Notes: generated by a model from the sequence alone, not told the origin. Positions 17,662 to 24,604 are shown, counted from the first letter of the stretch. The stretch: DNA of 64,000 nucleotides from Streptomyces sp. CCM_MD2014 (GCF_000772045.1 NZ_CP009754.1:3596001-3660000); one strand, 5' to 3'. Program-made: numbers and translations.

Positions 17662-17951
17662 TACTTCTCCGGTTTCTGTGTGCCGAATGGTGAAGCTAAC
17701 CTGGAACGTCACCGACCCACGCGGTCGGGTGTGTCGAAACCGCGAGCCCCGCCCGCGAGGCGGTGGGAGACGCGAAATGCGGTGGCCACATACGGCCCCG
17801 GTGCGGTCGTAGGCACGCACGAGGCCAGGGCACACCCCAGGCACAAGGTCTGAGCGTACCTAGCGCATTCGCTGCGGTCAAAACAAATGGGCGACACCGG
17901 CGGCCCCGCCCGGTGCGGCGGGTTTTGCCCCGATCGGCAGGAGGCTCACGC
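17662..17951 (-). promoter_or_regulatory. str operon leader and promoter region
   Basis: The 290 bases between rpsL and the next minus-strand gene must hold the str promoter and leader. I cannot assign -10 and -35 boxes with confidence. The stretch near 17849-17885 is AT-richer than its surroundings. No gene is supported here. Confidence 0.4.
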
Positions 17952-18611
17952 TCACAACGCGTCGCCGTCCGGCGCGCCGGCGCGTCCGTCGTCGTCCGGC
18001 CGGCGGCGGTTGGTGCGCAGCCGGGGAATGGTGGGCGCACGGGAGCCGGGGCTCTTGGGGACCAGTGCGGGCGGTGCGGCGGACCGCCGGCCGTCTGCCG
18101 CGCTCCCCTGTCGCGCCGGTCCGCCGGGCCCGCCGGGGCCACTCCGCTTCCGTGGCTTCCCGGCGTCGGTGTTCGCACGCGTTCCGTCGCCGTTCGCGCG
18201 GGCTTCGTCGGTGTCGCGGCCCACCGCTCCCACCGCTTCGGGCCCCTCCTGGCGCAGCGGGATCACGACCGCCTGGCCCGGTGCGCGCCGTACCAGCCGT
18301 AAGGCACGTCCGTTCGCGGCCCTCGCCTCGGCCAGTACGGGTTCGTACCGGGCCGCGGCGTCCCGCCAGCCGCTGGCGTACGCCGCCGTCTCGCGGCGGT
18401 CCAGCTCCGCCCGGAGCAGCACGACCACCTCGTCGGGCGCATGCCGGTCGAGGTAGTGGCCGAGCATGGCGAGGAGCCCCGTGTAGTCGTCGGGGCCGGG
18501 GGCGCCCGCGAGGGGGGCCGTCGGGTCGCCGGCGGAGGGGGGCGGGGCGTCGCCGGGCGCGGGGGCCGGGTCGCCGGAGGGCGGGAGGGGCGGGTCGCCC
18601 TGCTCGGCCAT
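17952..18611 (-). CDS. Hypothetical protein with Pro-rich N-terminus
   Basis: 219 residues from the ATG at 18611, with GGGGGGA upstream. Residues 1-45 are Pro/Gly/Asp-rich and probably disordered. The central part (about 46-120) is helical (YTGLLAMLGHYLDRHAPDEV and a following helix with YASGWRDAAARY). The C-terminus (about 150-219) is basic and disordered, with repeated Arg/Gly/Pro. No family is recognised. It lies 225 bp downstream of the XRE regulator on the same strand and may share its transcript. It belongs to the accessory block between rpsL and rpoC, but a role in the tail system is only suggested by position. Confidence 0.65.
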   Translation of the reverse strand: MAEQGDPPLPPSGDPAPAPGDAPPPSAGDPTAPLAGAPGPDDYTGLLAMLGHYLDRHAPDEVVVLLRAELDRRETAAYASGWRDAAARYEPVLAEARAANGRALRLVRRAPGQAVVIPLRQEGPEAVGAVGRDTDEARANGDGTRANTDAGKPRKRSGPGGPGGPARQGSAADGRRSAAPPALVPKSPGSRAPTIPRLRTNRRRPDDDGRAGAPDGDAL

Positions 18612-18835
18612 GAGGAGTCCCCCCGTCCCACGCGAAGTGCCGACGTTGCGTTCGCGGCAGATCCGAGTCAGGACGGCGCGCGCACCCCGTCGCCCGAAGG
18701 GCGTGCGCCGACGCTGATGCTTGCGCCTGCCGGGGTGGGGGGACAGGCCCGCACAGTTTACGGGCAGCCCTTTCGGCCCCCTCGGCCAGGCACGCGGCAA
18801 GATCCACACGCGGGAGGCGCGGGCCGCCGGGCGGG

Positions 18836-19279
18836 TCAGTCGGAGGCCAGCGGGGTCCGCTCCTCGCGCGCCGACGCCGACGCGTCGGGGAGGAACTGGC
18901 CGGCGATCCTGATGAACATCTCCCGTTGCTCGGCGGCGACACCGAGCCCGTCGGCGGCCTCCTCCAGCGTGAGGCGCCGCTCGTGGGCGGCACCGGCCGC
19001 GGGTGCCGCCGGCAGGGGGAGGTCGTCCTCGGTGAGGCGGCCGGAGCGGATGAGCATGTCGCGCACCGGCACCTGAAGGACGTGCGCCAGCCTGCGCGTC
19101 GTCTCCAGGTCGGGCATGCTCTGCCGCTGGAGCAGCCGGGTGATGGCCGCGCGGTGCACCCCGGCCTCGTCGGCGAGGCGGGATTTCCCGCCACCACGCG
19201 GGTTGTCGATGTCGAAGCCGCGTCGGCGGATCAGCTCCTCGATCCAGGCCGCGAAGCGGTCGAGTTCTCCTGTGCTCAC
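18836..19279 (-). CDS. XRE-family DNA-binding regulator (candidate repressor of the tail locus)
   Basis: 147 residues from the GTG at 19279 (GGAGG nine bases upstream). Residues about 31-78 form a Cro/C1-type helix-turn-helix: KSRLADEAGVHRAAITRLLQ, followed by PDLETTRRLAHVLQVPVRDM. The C-terminal part (about 80-147) is acidic and helical, possibly for dimerisation. It is transcribed away from a plus-strand regulatory gene pair. The 238-bp gap between them holds two near-palindromic TTGCGC elements, and two more copies of the core occur before the tail genes. A phage-type repressor that also controls itself is the natural reading, though binding is not shown by sequence alone. Confidence 0.82.
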   Translation of the reverse strand: MSTGELDRFAAWIEELIRRRGFDIDNPRGGGKSRLADEAGVHRAAITRLLQRQSMPDLETTRRLAHVLQVPVRDMLIRSGRLTEDDLPLPAAPAAGAAHERRLTLEEAADGLGVAAEQREMFIRIAGQFLPDASASAREERTPLASD

Positions 19280-19320
19280 GTGCGGTCGCCTCCCTCCAGA
19301 GCGGATATCAGCGTATCGCG

Positions 19321-19332
19321 CTTGCGCGCAAG
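19321..19332. promoter_or_regulatory. Palindrome CTTGCGCGCAAG, candidate XRE operator 1
   Basis: A perfect 12-bp palindrome 42-53 bases upstream of the XRE start, where it would overlap the -35 area of that gene. It shares the TTGCGC core with sites at 19445, 21019 and 21040. Confidence 0.5.
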
Positions 19333-19444
19333 GAATTACCGGCTTACGTCGTCTCGTTTGTGAGGGTTTTGTCGAGTCGGGCCGTGCCGAGCAGGGGCCC
19401 CTGCGGCGGGGATTGGCCGGATCCGGCCGGATCGGCATATGCCC

Positions 19445-19456
19445 CTTGCGCGCGAG
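19445..19456. promoter_or_regulatory. Near-palindrome CTTGCGCGCGAG, candidate XRE operator 2
   Basis: One base differs from operator 1. The same place also reads TTGCGC-n6-GCGCAA (19446-19463). It lies 55-73 bases upstream of the zinc-finger gene at 19518, a position suitable for controlling that promoter. Confidence 0.48.
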
Positions 19457-19517
19457 AGCGCAACATGTAAGTGTGCGGGCTCGCAACACCACGTTGCCCG
19501 GGGAGAAAGGACCACCG

Positions 19518-20270
19518 ATGTCCGCACCGAACGACGACGCGAAGACGGCCCAGCCGGCCCGTGACGCCCTGCTCTGGATCGAACTGCTGCTGCGGCAGTT
19601 CCCCGAGCTGCTGGCGGAGCTGGCGCCCGCCCACCACTCCCCCTCGGCTCCGCCGCCGGCCGCGGTGCCTCCGACCGCCCCGGCCCCGGGCCGCACCCGC
19701 GCCGAACGGGAGGAGGCGCTGCGAGCCGAGCAACTGCACGGCATCACCCCGTCGGGACCCTCCACCGCACCCCTGCGTCTGCACGTCTCCGACGCCGTCC
19801 GCGACATCACCGACGGCGTGGTGGAGCTCGACGAGGCCGTGCACGACCGGCTCCGGCTGCCCCGCCCCCGCCGGGCCCGGGTGGCCGGGCGGCTGCTGCG
19901 CGTCGCCGCGCTGCTCGGCCGGGCCGCCGACGACACACTGCTGATCGAGCACGTCCGCGACGAGGCCCGCCGGATGGCCCGGCGCTGCACCCGCGCACTG
20001 GGCGCCGCGGAACCGGTGGTCCGGGTGAGCGGCCGCTGCCCGTGGTGCGACTCCGTCTCCCTGCGGGCCCTGCCGGCCCGGCGCGCGGTGCTCTGCGTCA
20101 ACCCCGCCTGCCGATGCGCCGACCAGGACTGCGACTGCCGCACGGACCCGGCGCACCGGCACGCCTGGGGCGTCGGCGAGTGGGCCCGGCTGGCGGCCGA
20201 GTCCGGTGCCGACCTCGCGGAACTGACCGGCTCGGCGACCGACACCGCGGACCGGGAGGTACGCCGATGA
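19518..20270 (+). CDS. Cysteine-rich (zinc-ribbon-like) protein of the tail locus
   Basis: 250 residues from the ATG at 19518 with GGGAGAAAGGA upstream. The N-terminus is helical with a Pro/Ala-rich linker (about 42-60), and a helical middle follows. A cysteine cluster at about 174-206 (CPWC, then CVNPACRC and DCDC) could bind one or two zinc ions. His residues follow (DPAHRHAW). The stop codon overlaps the start of the next gene (ATGA), so the two are translated together. Proteins of this look are common beside regulatory genes in streptomycete phage-like regions. The function may be DNA or RNA binding, or control of late gene expression, but that is not established. Confidence 0.7.
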   Translation: MSAPNDDAKTAQPARDALLWIELLLRQFPELLAELAPAHHSPSAPPPAAVPPTAPAPGRTRAEREEALRAEQLHGITPSGPSTAPLRLHVSDAVRDITDGVVELDEAVHDRLRLPRPRRARVAGRLLRVAALLGRAADDTLLIEHVRDEARRMARRCTRALGAAEPVVRVSGRCPWCDSVSLRALPARRAVLCVNPACRCADQDCDCRTDPAHRHAWGVGEWARLAAESGADLAELTGSATDTADREVRR

Positions 20271-20491
20271 CGACGCCGACCCTGCTCACGGGGGCGCTGG
20301 CCGCGGCCGAGGCGGGCGTGTCCCCGGCGACCATCCGCAAGTGGGTCCAGCTGGGACGCCTCTCCCCCGCCGGCAAGCAGGGGCGGGCCCAGCTGTTCCG
20401 GCTGGAGGACGTCTTCGCCGCCGAGCGCGACGCCCGGGGCGGGCGGGGCGGTCGGGGCGGGCGGCCCTGCACGTCCGGCCGGGACGCGTAG
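20267..20491 (+). CDS. Small helix-turn-helix (MerR/excisionase-like) protein
   Basis: 74 residues, overlapping the previous stop as ATGA, with GGGAGG upstream. Residues 4-50 (LTGALAAAEAGVSPATIRKW, then VQLGRLSPAGKQG and a strand ending in FRLEDV) match the short winged helix-turn-helix of excisionase/MerR-like proteins. The tail (GGRGGRGGRP) is Gly/Arg-rich and could add nucleic-acid affinity. With the upstream zinc protein it forms a two-gene regulatory operon that ends at a strong hairpin. It may activate the tail operon or assist the XRE protein. Confidence 0.75.
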   Translation: MTTPTLLTGALAAAEAGVSPATIRKWVQLGRLSPAGKQGRAQLFRLEDVFAAERDARGGRGGRGGRPCTSGRDA

Positions 20492-20520
20492 GGCACACGC
20501 GCGTAAGACATGCAAAGGGA

Positions 20521-20554
20521 AAGAGGGGGCGGTCCACCCGGACCGCCCCCTCTT
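20521..20554. terminator. Terminator shared by convergent regulatory genes
   Basis: A perfect 15-bp stem (20521-20535 with 20540-20554) with an ACCC loop lies between the convergent genes ending at 20491 (plus) and 20568 (minus). It probably works in both directions. Confidence 0.85.
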
Positions 20555-20567
20555 CATGTGCGCGCTG

Positions 20568-20834
20568 CTAATTCCCCGGCCCGGCGGGCATCCGGAAGAC
20601 CCGGGCCCCGTCCTGCGCTCCGTCCGCCGACAGGACCACCGCCTCGCGCCAGCCGCAGCGGAACCCCCGCGTCTCCGCCTCGGCGGCGATCCGCGCCCCG
20701 ACCTTGCCGACGACGGCGGCGAGTGTGCGGGCGACGTCGGCGGTGTACGTACCCGACTCCCCCGCCTCCGCGGCCACTTCGACCACCGCGACCACGACGT
20801 CGTCCAGCCGTTCCTGGGCACTGATCACCATCAC
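20568..20834 (-). CDS. Small protein of unknown function, divergent from the tail operon
   Basis: 88 residues if GTG 20834 is used, 87 from ATG 20831; ACGGAG lies just upstream and slightly favours the ATG. The sequence is an amphipathic helix-rich N-terminus (ERLDDVVVAVVEVAAEAGES) followed by a strand-rich end with a single Cys. There is no signal peptide or membrane helix, and no family is recognised. It points away from the tail operon across a 353-bp region that holds the LexA-like box 90 bases upstream of its start. It may therefore be a DNA-damage-controlled regulator or immunity-type gene of the locus. The ORF is credible but the role is unknown. Confidence 0.6.
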   Translation of the reverse strand: MMVISAQERLDDVVVAVVEVAAEAGESGTYTADVARTLAAVVGKVGARIAAEAETRGFRCGWREAVVLSADGAQDGARVFRMPAGPGN

Positions 20835-20923
20835 GCTCCGTTCACCCCGCCGCAGCTCCTTCGTGCTCGCGCCGCGTCACGGCGCTCCCCGCTTCAGAAC
20901 CGCCACCTTCCGAATCGCCTCAC

Positions 20924-20939
20924 TCGAATACCTGTTCGA
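20924..20939. promoter_or_regulatory. LexA-like (SOS) box
   Basis: The 16-mer TCGAATACCTGTTCGA differs by one base from the actinobacterial and Bacillus-type LexA palindrome TCGAAC-N4-GTTCGA. It lies in the divergent region 249-264 bases before the first tail gene and 90-105 bases before the minus-strand small gene. Damage-dependent release of LexA would fit induction of a tail-like bacteriocin. The match is visible; binding is inferred. Confidence 0.62.
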
Positions 20940-21018
20940 TAGGGGCAGACTAACAAACGGGGCACCGTGATGCGGGAGTTACGGACGCGGTGCGCCGACC
21001 CCTCTCACCGGCGATTGA

Positions 21019-21068
21019 TTGCGCGGGCGCGCTAGTTAGTTGCGCACACGCACAGACTGCGTCACAAT
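21019..21068 (+). promoter_or_regulatory. Candidate tail-operon promoter with two TTGCGC repeats
   Basis: TTGCGC occurs at 21019-21024 and 21040-21045, 21 bp apart (two helical turns). The second copy is 17 bases before CACAAT (21063-21068), giving a plausible -35/-10 pair about 120 bases upstream of the first tail gene. The repeats match the core of the palindromes at the XRE gene, so a repressor sitting on the -35 box is a reasonable model. Confidence 0.45.
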
Positions 21069-21187
21069 AGATGCAGCGGCGGAGCTGTGCCCATCCCTCC
21101 CTTCCGGGCACCGCTCCGCCGTTCGCGTTCCCGCCCTCGCCCCACCCGCTGCGGGCACCCCACCACCGACAGGAGTGATGCCCTCTC

Positions 21188-21598
21188 ATGAGTTCCTCTC
21201 CGAGCACCTTCCCCGACGTGGAGGCCATCGTCGTGGAACTCCTCTCCGACCGCCCGGACCTCGCGGAGGCGGTCGTGGACGAGACTCCGCCGCCGGGCTT
21301 CGACGGCACCCAGCCGGCGGTGATCGTCTCCCGGCGCGGCGGCGCGTGGATCGACGACCTCCACCTGGACCAGCCGCTCATCGAGCTGGAGGCCTACGGG
21401 CCTGACAAGCCGACGGCCCACCGCCTGGCGAACGCCGCCCGCGCCGAACTGCTCGCGGCGGCCGGCCGGACGTACGGGACGAACGTCGTGATCAGCGACG
21501 TGGTCGAGGCCGACGGCCCGCGCTGGCTGCCGGAGTACCTGTACCCGGCGGCCAACCGCTACCTCTGCGTGCTGCGCGTCTCGCTGCGCATCGGCTGA
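21188..21598 (+). CDS. Tail terminator/completion-like protein
   Basis: 136 residues. Size and alpha/beta pattern (a DVEAIVVELLSDRPDL start, HLDQPLIELEAYG in the middle, and a strand RYLCVLRVSLRIG at the end) fit the small tail-terminator proteins that form the ring capping a siphophage tail tube and stopping its growth at the set length. Position supports this, since the tube protein follows. In a phage this ring would join the head connector, and no connector or head gene is present upstream. A stretch of 156 bp with a hairpin separates it from the tube gene. The assignment is structural guesswork plus gene order. Confidence 0.62.
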   Translation: MSSSPSTFPDVEAIVVELLSDRPDLAEAVVDETPPPGFDGTQPAVIVSRRGGAWIDDLHLDQPLIELEAYGPDKPTAHRLANAARAELLAAAGRTYGTNVVISDVVEADGPRWLPEYLYPAANRYLCVLRVSLRIG

Positions 21599-21654
21599 CA
21601 CCGGCAGCACCGGACCACCCGGGCGCGGGCCGGACCCCGCGTTCCCCAGTGACG

Positions 21655-21678
21655 AGGCCCCGCCGACCGGCGGGGCCT
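21655..21678 (+). terminator. Hairpin before the tube gene
   Basis: The arms AGGCCCCGCCG and CGGCGGGGCCT are separated by only two bases, so the real loop is larger. It lies 57 bases after the terminator-protein stop and 77 bases before the tube gene. It may limit read-through or define the 5' end of a processed tube mRNA. Confidence 0.5.
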
Positions 21679-21754
21679 TCGCCGTACCCACGGCGGGCAC
21701 CACCCAGGCGCCACCCATGCACCACCCACGGAAACCCATCCCAAGGAGACATTC

Positions 21755-22363
21755 ATGGCAGGCAACAACTCGTCCGAGATCCGCGTCGCCGGCACGGGCC
21801 GCGTCCTCATCGCGGACGTGGGCGCGGCCCTCCCGGCCGCCTTCTCCGACAACCCGGCGGCCGACTGGGGGTCGGGGTGGATCGACCTCGGCTACACCTC
21901 CACCGACGGCGTGACCTTCTCCAAGAAGGACAAGCTGGACCCGGTCGAGACGTGGCAGTCGATCAGCCCGGCCCGGTTCGTCTACGCGGACCGGGACCTG
22001 ACGCTGAAGTTCTCGATGCTGCAGTTCAACGAGGACACGCTGCCCTTCTTCCTGGGCGGCAAGTCGGCGGACTTCCGCCGGGACGCCACCTCCGGCGCGG
22101 TCCAGTTCGACGTGCCGGACGGCCCGACCTTCGACGAGCGCGCGCTCGGCCTGGAGTTCACCGACGGCTCGGCGGTCACCTACCGCTTCGTCATCCCGCG
22201 CGGCCAGGTGACGGCCACCGACGACATCAAGCTCGCCCGCAAGGCGGCCGCGCTGCTCGGGGTCACCTTCACCGCGCTGTCCCCGGGTGACGGCCAGGCC
22301 CTGGCGACCTTCGTCATGAAGGACGCCGCCTACGCGGTCCCGGCCTCGACGCCGACCACCTGA
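21755..22363 (+). CDS. Major tail tube protein
   Basis: 202 residues, ATG with AAGGAG upstream. The sequence is rich in strands, with the typical tube-protein course: an early GTGRVLIADVG strand, WIDLGYTSTDGVTFSKKD, a middle segment with FSMLQFNEDTLPFFLGG, and a long strand pair ending in FVMKDAAYAV. This is the hexameric ring unit of a non-contractile tail tube. Hairpins on both sides (21655 and 22370) set this gene apart, as expected for the protein needed in greatest amount. There is no sheath gene, so the tail is of the long flexible, non-contractile kind. Confidence 0.8.
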   Translation: MAGNNSSEIRVAGTGRVLIADVGAALPAAFSDNPAADWGSGWIDLGYTSTDGVTFSKKDKLDPVETWQSISPARFVYADRDLTLKFSMLQFNEDTLPFFLGGKSADFRRDATSGAVQFDVPDGPTFDERALGLEFTDGSAVTYRFVIPRGQVTATDDIKLARKAAALLGVTFTALSPGDGQALATFVMKDAAYAVPASTPTT

Positions 22364-22369
22364 TCCCCG

Positions 22370-22408
22370 CCGGGCGGGGGCCGGCCCGCACCCCCGGCCC
22401 CCGCCCGG
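22370..22408 (+). terminator. Strong hairpin right after the tube gene
   Basis: A perfect 15-bp GC-rich stem (22370-22384 with 22394-22408) closes a 9-base loop and starts seven bases after the tube stop codon. It probably acts as a partial terminator or mRNA-stabilising end, so that the tube protein is made in excess over downstream tail parts. Confidence 0.75.
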
Positions 22409-22454
22409 CCGGGCCCCGCACACCCCACCCCACCACGGACGGAGAAAGACACCC

Positions 22455-22745
22455 ATGGCCTCATTCGACGTGAACGCCGCCCGCGCCCAGCGCATGGAGG
22501 CGGTCGGCCGCTCCTGGTCGTTCGCCCTGGACGGCGACGCCTTCGAACTGCCCACCGAGCTGAGCCGCGCCACCGCCAGGGCGCTGCGCGGCCTCGACGA
22601 CAACGACGTCGACGGGCTGCTGAAACTGCTGCTGGGCGACGAGCAGTTCGCCCGCTTCGAGCGGCACGACGTCACCATGCAGGACATCGCCGCGATCCTG
22701 GAGGCGTACGGCAAGGAGACCGGGCTCGGCCTGGGGGAAGGCTGA
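22455..22745 (+). CDS. Tail assembly chaperone, short form (gpG-like)
   Basis: 96 residues. It begins MASFDVNAARAQRMEAVGRS, is helical throughout and ends with MQDIAAILEAYGKETGLG. This is the usual look of the short tail chaperone that coats the tape measure protein before the tube is built around it. The end of the frame contains a run of five G (22733-22737) at a Gly codon. Directly beyond it the -1 frame is open for 133 codons. This matches the gpG/gpGT arrangement found in most long-tailed phages. Confidence 0.75.
   Translation: MASFDVNAARAQRMEAVGRSWSFALDGDAFELPTELSRATARALRGLDDNDVDGLLKLLLGDEQFARFERHDVTMQDIAAILEAYGKETGLGLGEG
22733..22739 (+). promoter_or_regulatory. Probable -1 ribosomal frameshift site (GGGGGAA)
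   Basis: In the zero frame this reads CTG-GGG-GAA-GGC-TGA. A Gly-tRNA on GGG can slip back one base onto another GGG, after which reading continues GGA-AGG-CTG and so on in the -1 frame. It does not follow the perfect X-XXY-YYZ pattern, but G-run slips are known in actinophage chaperone genes. The site and the open frame are visible; the efficiency is not. Confidence 0.55.
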
Positions 22746-23137
22746 GCCTCGACGCGTTCGTCGAAGAACACGCCGAGGCTCTGGAAGCCGACCTGCTGCG
22801 GCACTTCGGTGTGGACCTGCTCGACTGGCACCGCGGCCGGCTCTCCTCCCGCCGGCTCGCGGTGCTGGTCAAGCACATGCCACGCGACAGCGCCGTCAAC
22901 CGGGAACTCCACGGCGACGGTGCCGAGTGGACGGTCACCGACTATCTCCTGGCCGCCGCCGTCGACCACCTGGCCGCCGCCAACTGGATGTTCGCCTCCG
23001 TCAACACCGACGAGGACTCCGAACCGCCCGAGCCGCCGGTGCCGGTGCCCCGGCCGGGAGACAACGCCGTGGCCGCCACAGCCGACGAAACAGCCGGGCA
23101 ACCGACCCCGGCCGACCTGTTGCGCTTTTTCGGCTGA
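22736..23137 (+). CDS. Tail assembly chaperone, frameshift extension (gpT-like)
   Basis: This frame continues the chaperone after a -1 shift, giving a fusion of about 227 residues (94 from the first frame plus 133). The extension begins GRLSLDAFVEEHAEALEADL and contains FGVDLLDWHRGRLSSRRLAV and a domain with WTVTDYLLAAAVDHLAAANW. Similar text is usual in the second chaperone of streptomycete long-tailed phages. The end is Pro/Ala-rich (PEPPVPVPRPGDN) and finishes LLRFFG. A separate start at GTG 22811 is possible, but it would cut the conserved helix before it. The product is expected to recruit tube protein to the chaperone-coated tape measure. Confidence 0.68.
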   Translation, partial: GRLSLDAFVEEHAEALEADLLRHFGVDLLDWHRGRLSSRRLAVLVKHMPRDSAVNRELHGDGAEWTVTDYLLAAAVDHLAAANWMFASVNTDEDSEPPEPPVPVPRPGDNAVAATADETAGQPTPADLLRFFG

Positions 23138-23266
23138 GGCCGTCGCGAACCGGTGACGCTCTCACCGCGGCTCACACGCGAAGGCCGGCCCCAGCCCGAG
23201 GAGAGCCGCACCCACCGCTCCCGCGACCGCCGCCCGCCCTTCGCCACCGCCCGAGGGACAACCCCC

Positions 23267-23860
23267 TCATCCGATGAGATCGCTGACGTACCAGGCCAGC
23301 GCGACCCCCGAGGCTGCTCCCACGGAGTTGGCCGCCAGGAACATCACGTTCTGCGTCGTCGACAAAGTCCGCACCGCCGGATCCGCTCCCAGCGCCGTGA
23401 TCCTCTCCGGCTTCATCAACCAGAACGACCCGCGAAGTCCCACCGTCCGAACCGTCCATGTCCCGACGACCGCGAGCAGAGCAAGACAAAGGGCTGTGGC
23501 CGGCAGCGTCCAGAAACCGAAGTCGGAACGCACGAAGAGATCGGCAAGAGCTACGACCGGAAGAACGGCCAGAACCATTCGGTAGAACTCGTGCCCCAAT
23601 CGCTCCGGCCGGTAGATGCCGTTGTTCAGAACGGATATGGAGATGCAAATCACCGGAAAGAGAAGGGTGACGATCCAGATGTTCCAGCCAGTCCCGGACC
23701 CGCATGCCGTCCCATATCTGCTCCCGCATGAGCCACCTGCGAACAGTGCCCGTAGAGCGAAGTACCAGAAGTAGAGAATCCAGGCGAAGAACGCTGTGAT
23801 GACCAGCACGGCGACGTATCCCAGACATCCCGGGTCTGTTCTTCCGGGAGTTCCCGCCAT
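23267..23860 (-). CDS. Multi-pass membrane protein on the opposite strand inside the tail operon
   Basis: 197 residues from the ATG at 23860 (GGGGAAGG upstream). Four or five hydrophobic segments lie at about 13-40, 60-79, 94-111, 117-140 and perhaps 171-192; a Cys/Gly-rich loop (SCGSRYGTACGSGTG) separates the first two. No motif is recognised. It is transcribed against the tail operon, lies between chaperone and tape measure genes that are normally adjacent, and uses more AT-rich codons than its neighbours. These are marks of an inserted cargo gene (moron). It might be an immunity or exclusion protein of the producing cell; nothing in the sequence proves that. Confidence 0.7.
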   Translation of the reverse strand: MAGTPGRTDPGCLGYVAVLVITAFFAWILYFWYFALRALFAGGSCGSRYGTACGSGTGWNIWIVTLLFPVICISISVLNNGIYRPERLGHEFYRMVLAVLPVVALADLFVRSDFGFWTLPATALCLALLAVVGTWTVRTVGLRGSFWLMKPERITALGADPAVRTLSTTQNVMFLAANSVGAASGVALAWYVSDLIG

Positions 23861-23962
23861 GGCCTTCCCCTGCCTTCTCATATGTTGTCGCCCTTCCGCA
23901 GCATCAGCCGCCCTATGAGAGGGCTGCCGCGCGGCACCCGCGTTGTCACGAAGGAGTGAACC

Positions 23963-24604
23963 ATGACCGCGACGCCACAGGAACTCGAAGCAAGAATTCA
24001 AGCACTCGAAGCCAAGGGCGACCCTCCGGGGGATAAGAAGGACAAACCGGAAAAAAGTTCTGTCGAGGCGGATATATCGGCCCTGAAGGACCAAGTCGCG
24101 GCCCTCAAGGCGGACGCCGACGACAAGACCAAGCTGCACGAGGAAGCGGGCATCACCGCCAAGTCCGAAGCCGTCGCGCTGGCCGCGGCGACGGGGGCGC
24201 TGTCGGCGGGAGTCGTCGGTGCCACCCTCGCCTGGTCGCCGATCAAGATCGAAGCAAAACCCTTGCTGCGTTTCGAACCACAGCTGTTCTCGACGAACAA
24301 GGACCTGACTTCTCGCTACGACAACTGGCGAGCCCGGCGCAGCGGAGGCCGTTTCATCACGGAGTCGCTCCAGTCAGAGCGCCGGCTCGAAGCGATCGAA
24401 CTCAAAATCGGTCTCCACGCGAACCGGCTGGTCCGGCTGGAGAAGTTCACCAACAAGGCCGCGCGCGGTCTGACGTCCGCGCATCACCGCGCGGCGCGGC
24501 TGGAGACCCGCACCGGGGACTTGGAAAGCGGCGCCATCGGTGCGGGTCAGTCCATCCAACGCCTCCGGACAGAAGTCGATCGTCTCGCCTCCAGAATTGG
24601 ATAG
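23963..24604 (+). CDS. Coiled-coil protein with one hydrophobic segment, inserted before the tape measure
   Basis: 213 residues, ATG with AAGGAG seven bases upstream. Layout: coiled coil 5-18 (QELEARIQALEAKG), a charged linker, coiled coil 33-62, a hydrophobic segment at about 70-91 (ALAAATGALSAGVVGATLAW), a basic/aromatic middle with SRYDNWRARRSGGRF, and a long C-terminal coiled coil (about 130-213). It is less GC-rich than the genes around it. It could be an extra structural piece, such as a tape-measure partner or membrane-active tip component, or cargo paired with the opposite-strand membrane gene. I do not recognise a family. Confidence 0.68.
   Translation: MTATPQELEARIQALEAKGDPPGDKKDKPEKSSVEADISALKDQVAALKADADDKTKLHEEAGITAKSEAVALAAATGALSAGVVGATLAWSPIKIEAKPLLRFEPQLFSTNKDLTSRYDNWRARRSGGRFITESLQSERRLEAIELKIGLHANRLVRLEKFTNKAARGLTSAHHRAARLETRTGDLESGAIGAGQSIQRLRTEVDRLASRIG

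Larger units (their letters stand above)
20835..21187. other. 353-bp divergent control region of the tail operon
   Basis: No gene is seen. The region holds the LexA-like box (20924-20939), two TTGCGC copies 21 bp apart (21019 and 21040) and a possible -10 (CACAAT, 21063-21068). The stretch 20905-21070 is richer in AT than the flanking coding DNA. Confidence 0.6.

Noticed and set aside
22811..23137. Independent start of the second chaperone at GTG 22811
   Set aside because: The frame is open and protein-like upstream to the G-run at the end of the first chaperone, and the conserved helix would be lost; frameshifting is the better explanation.
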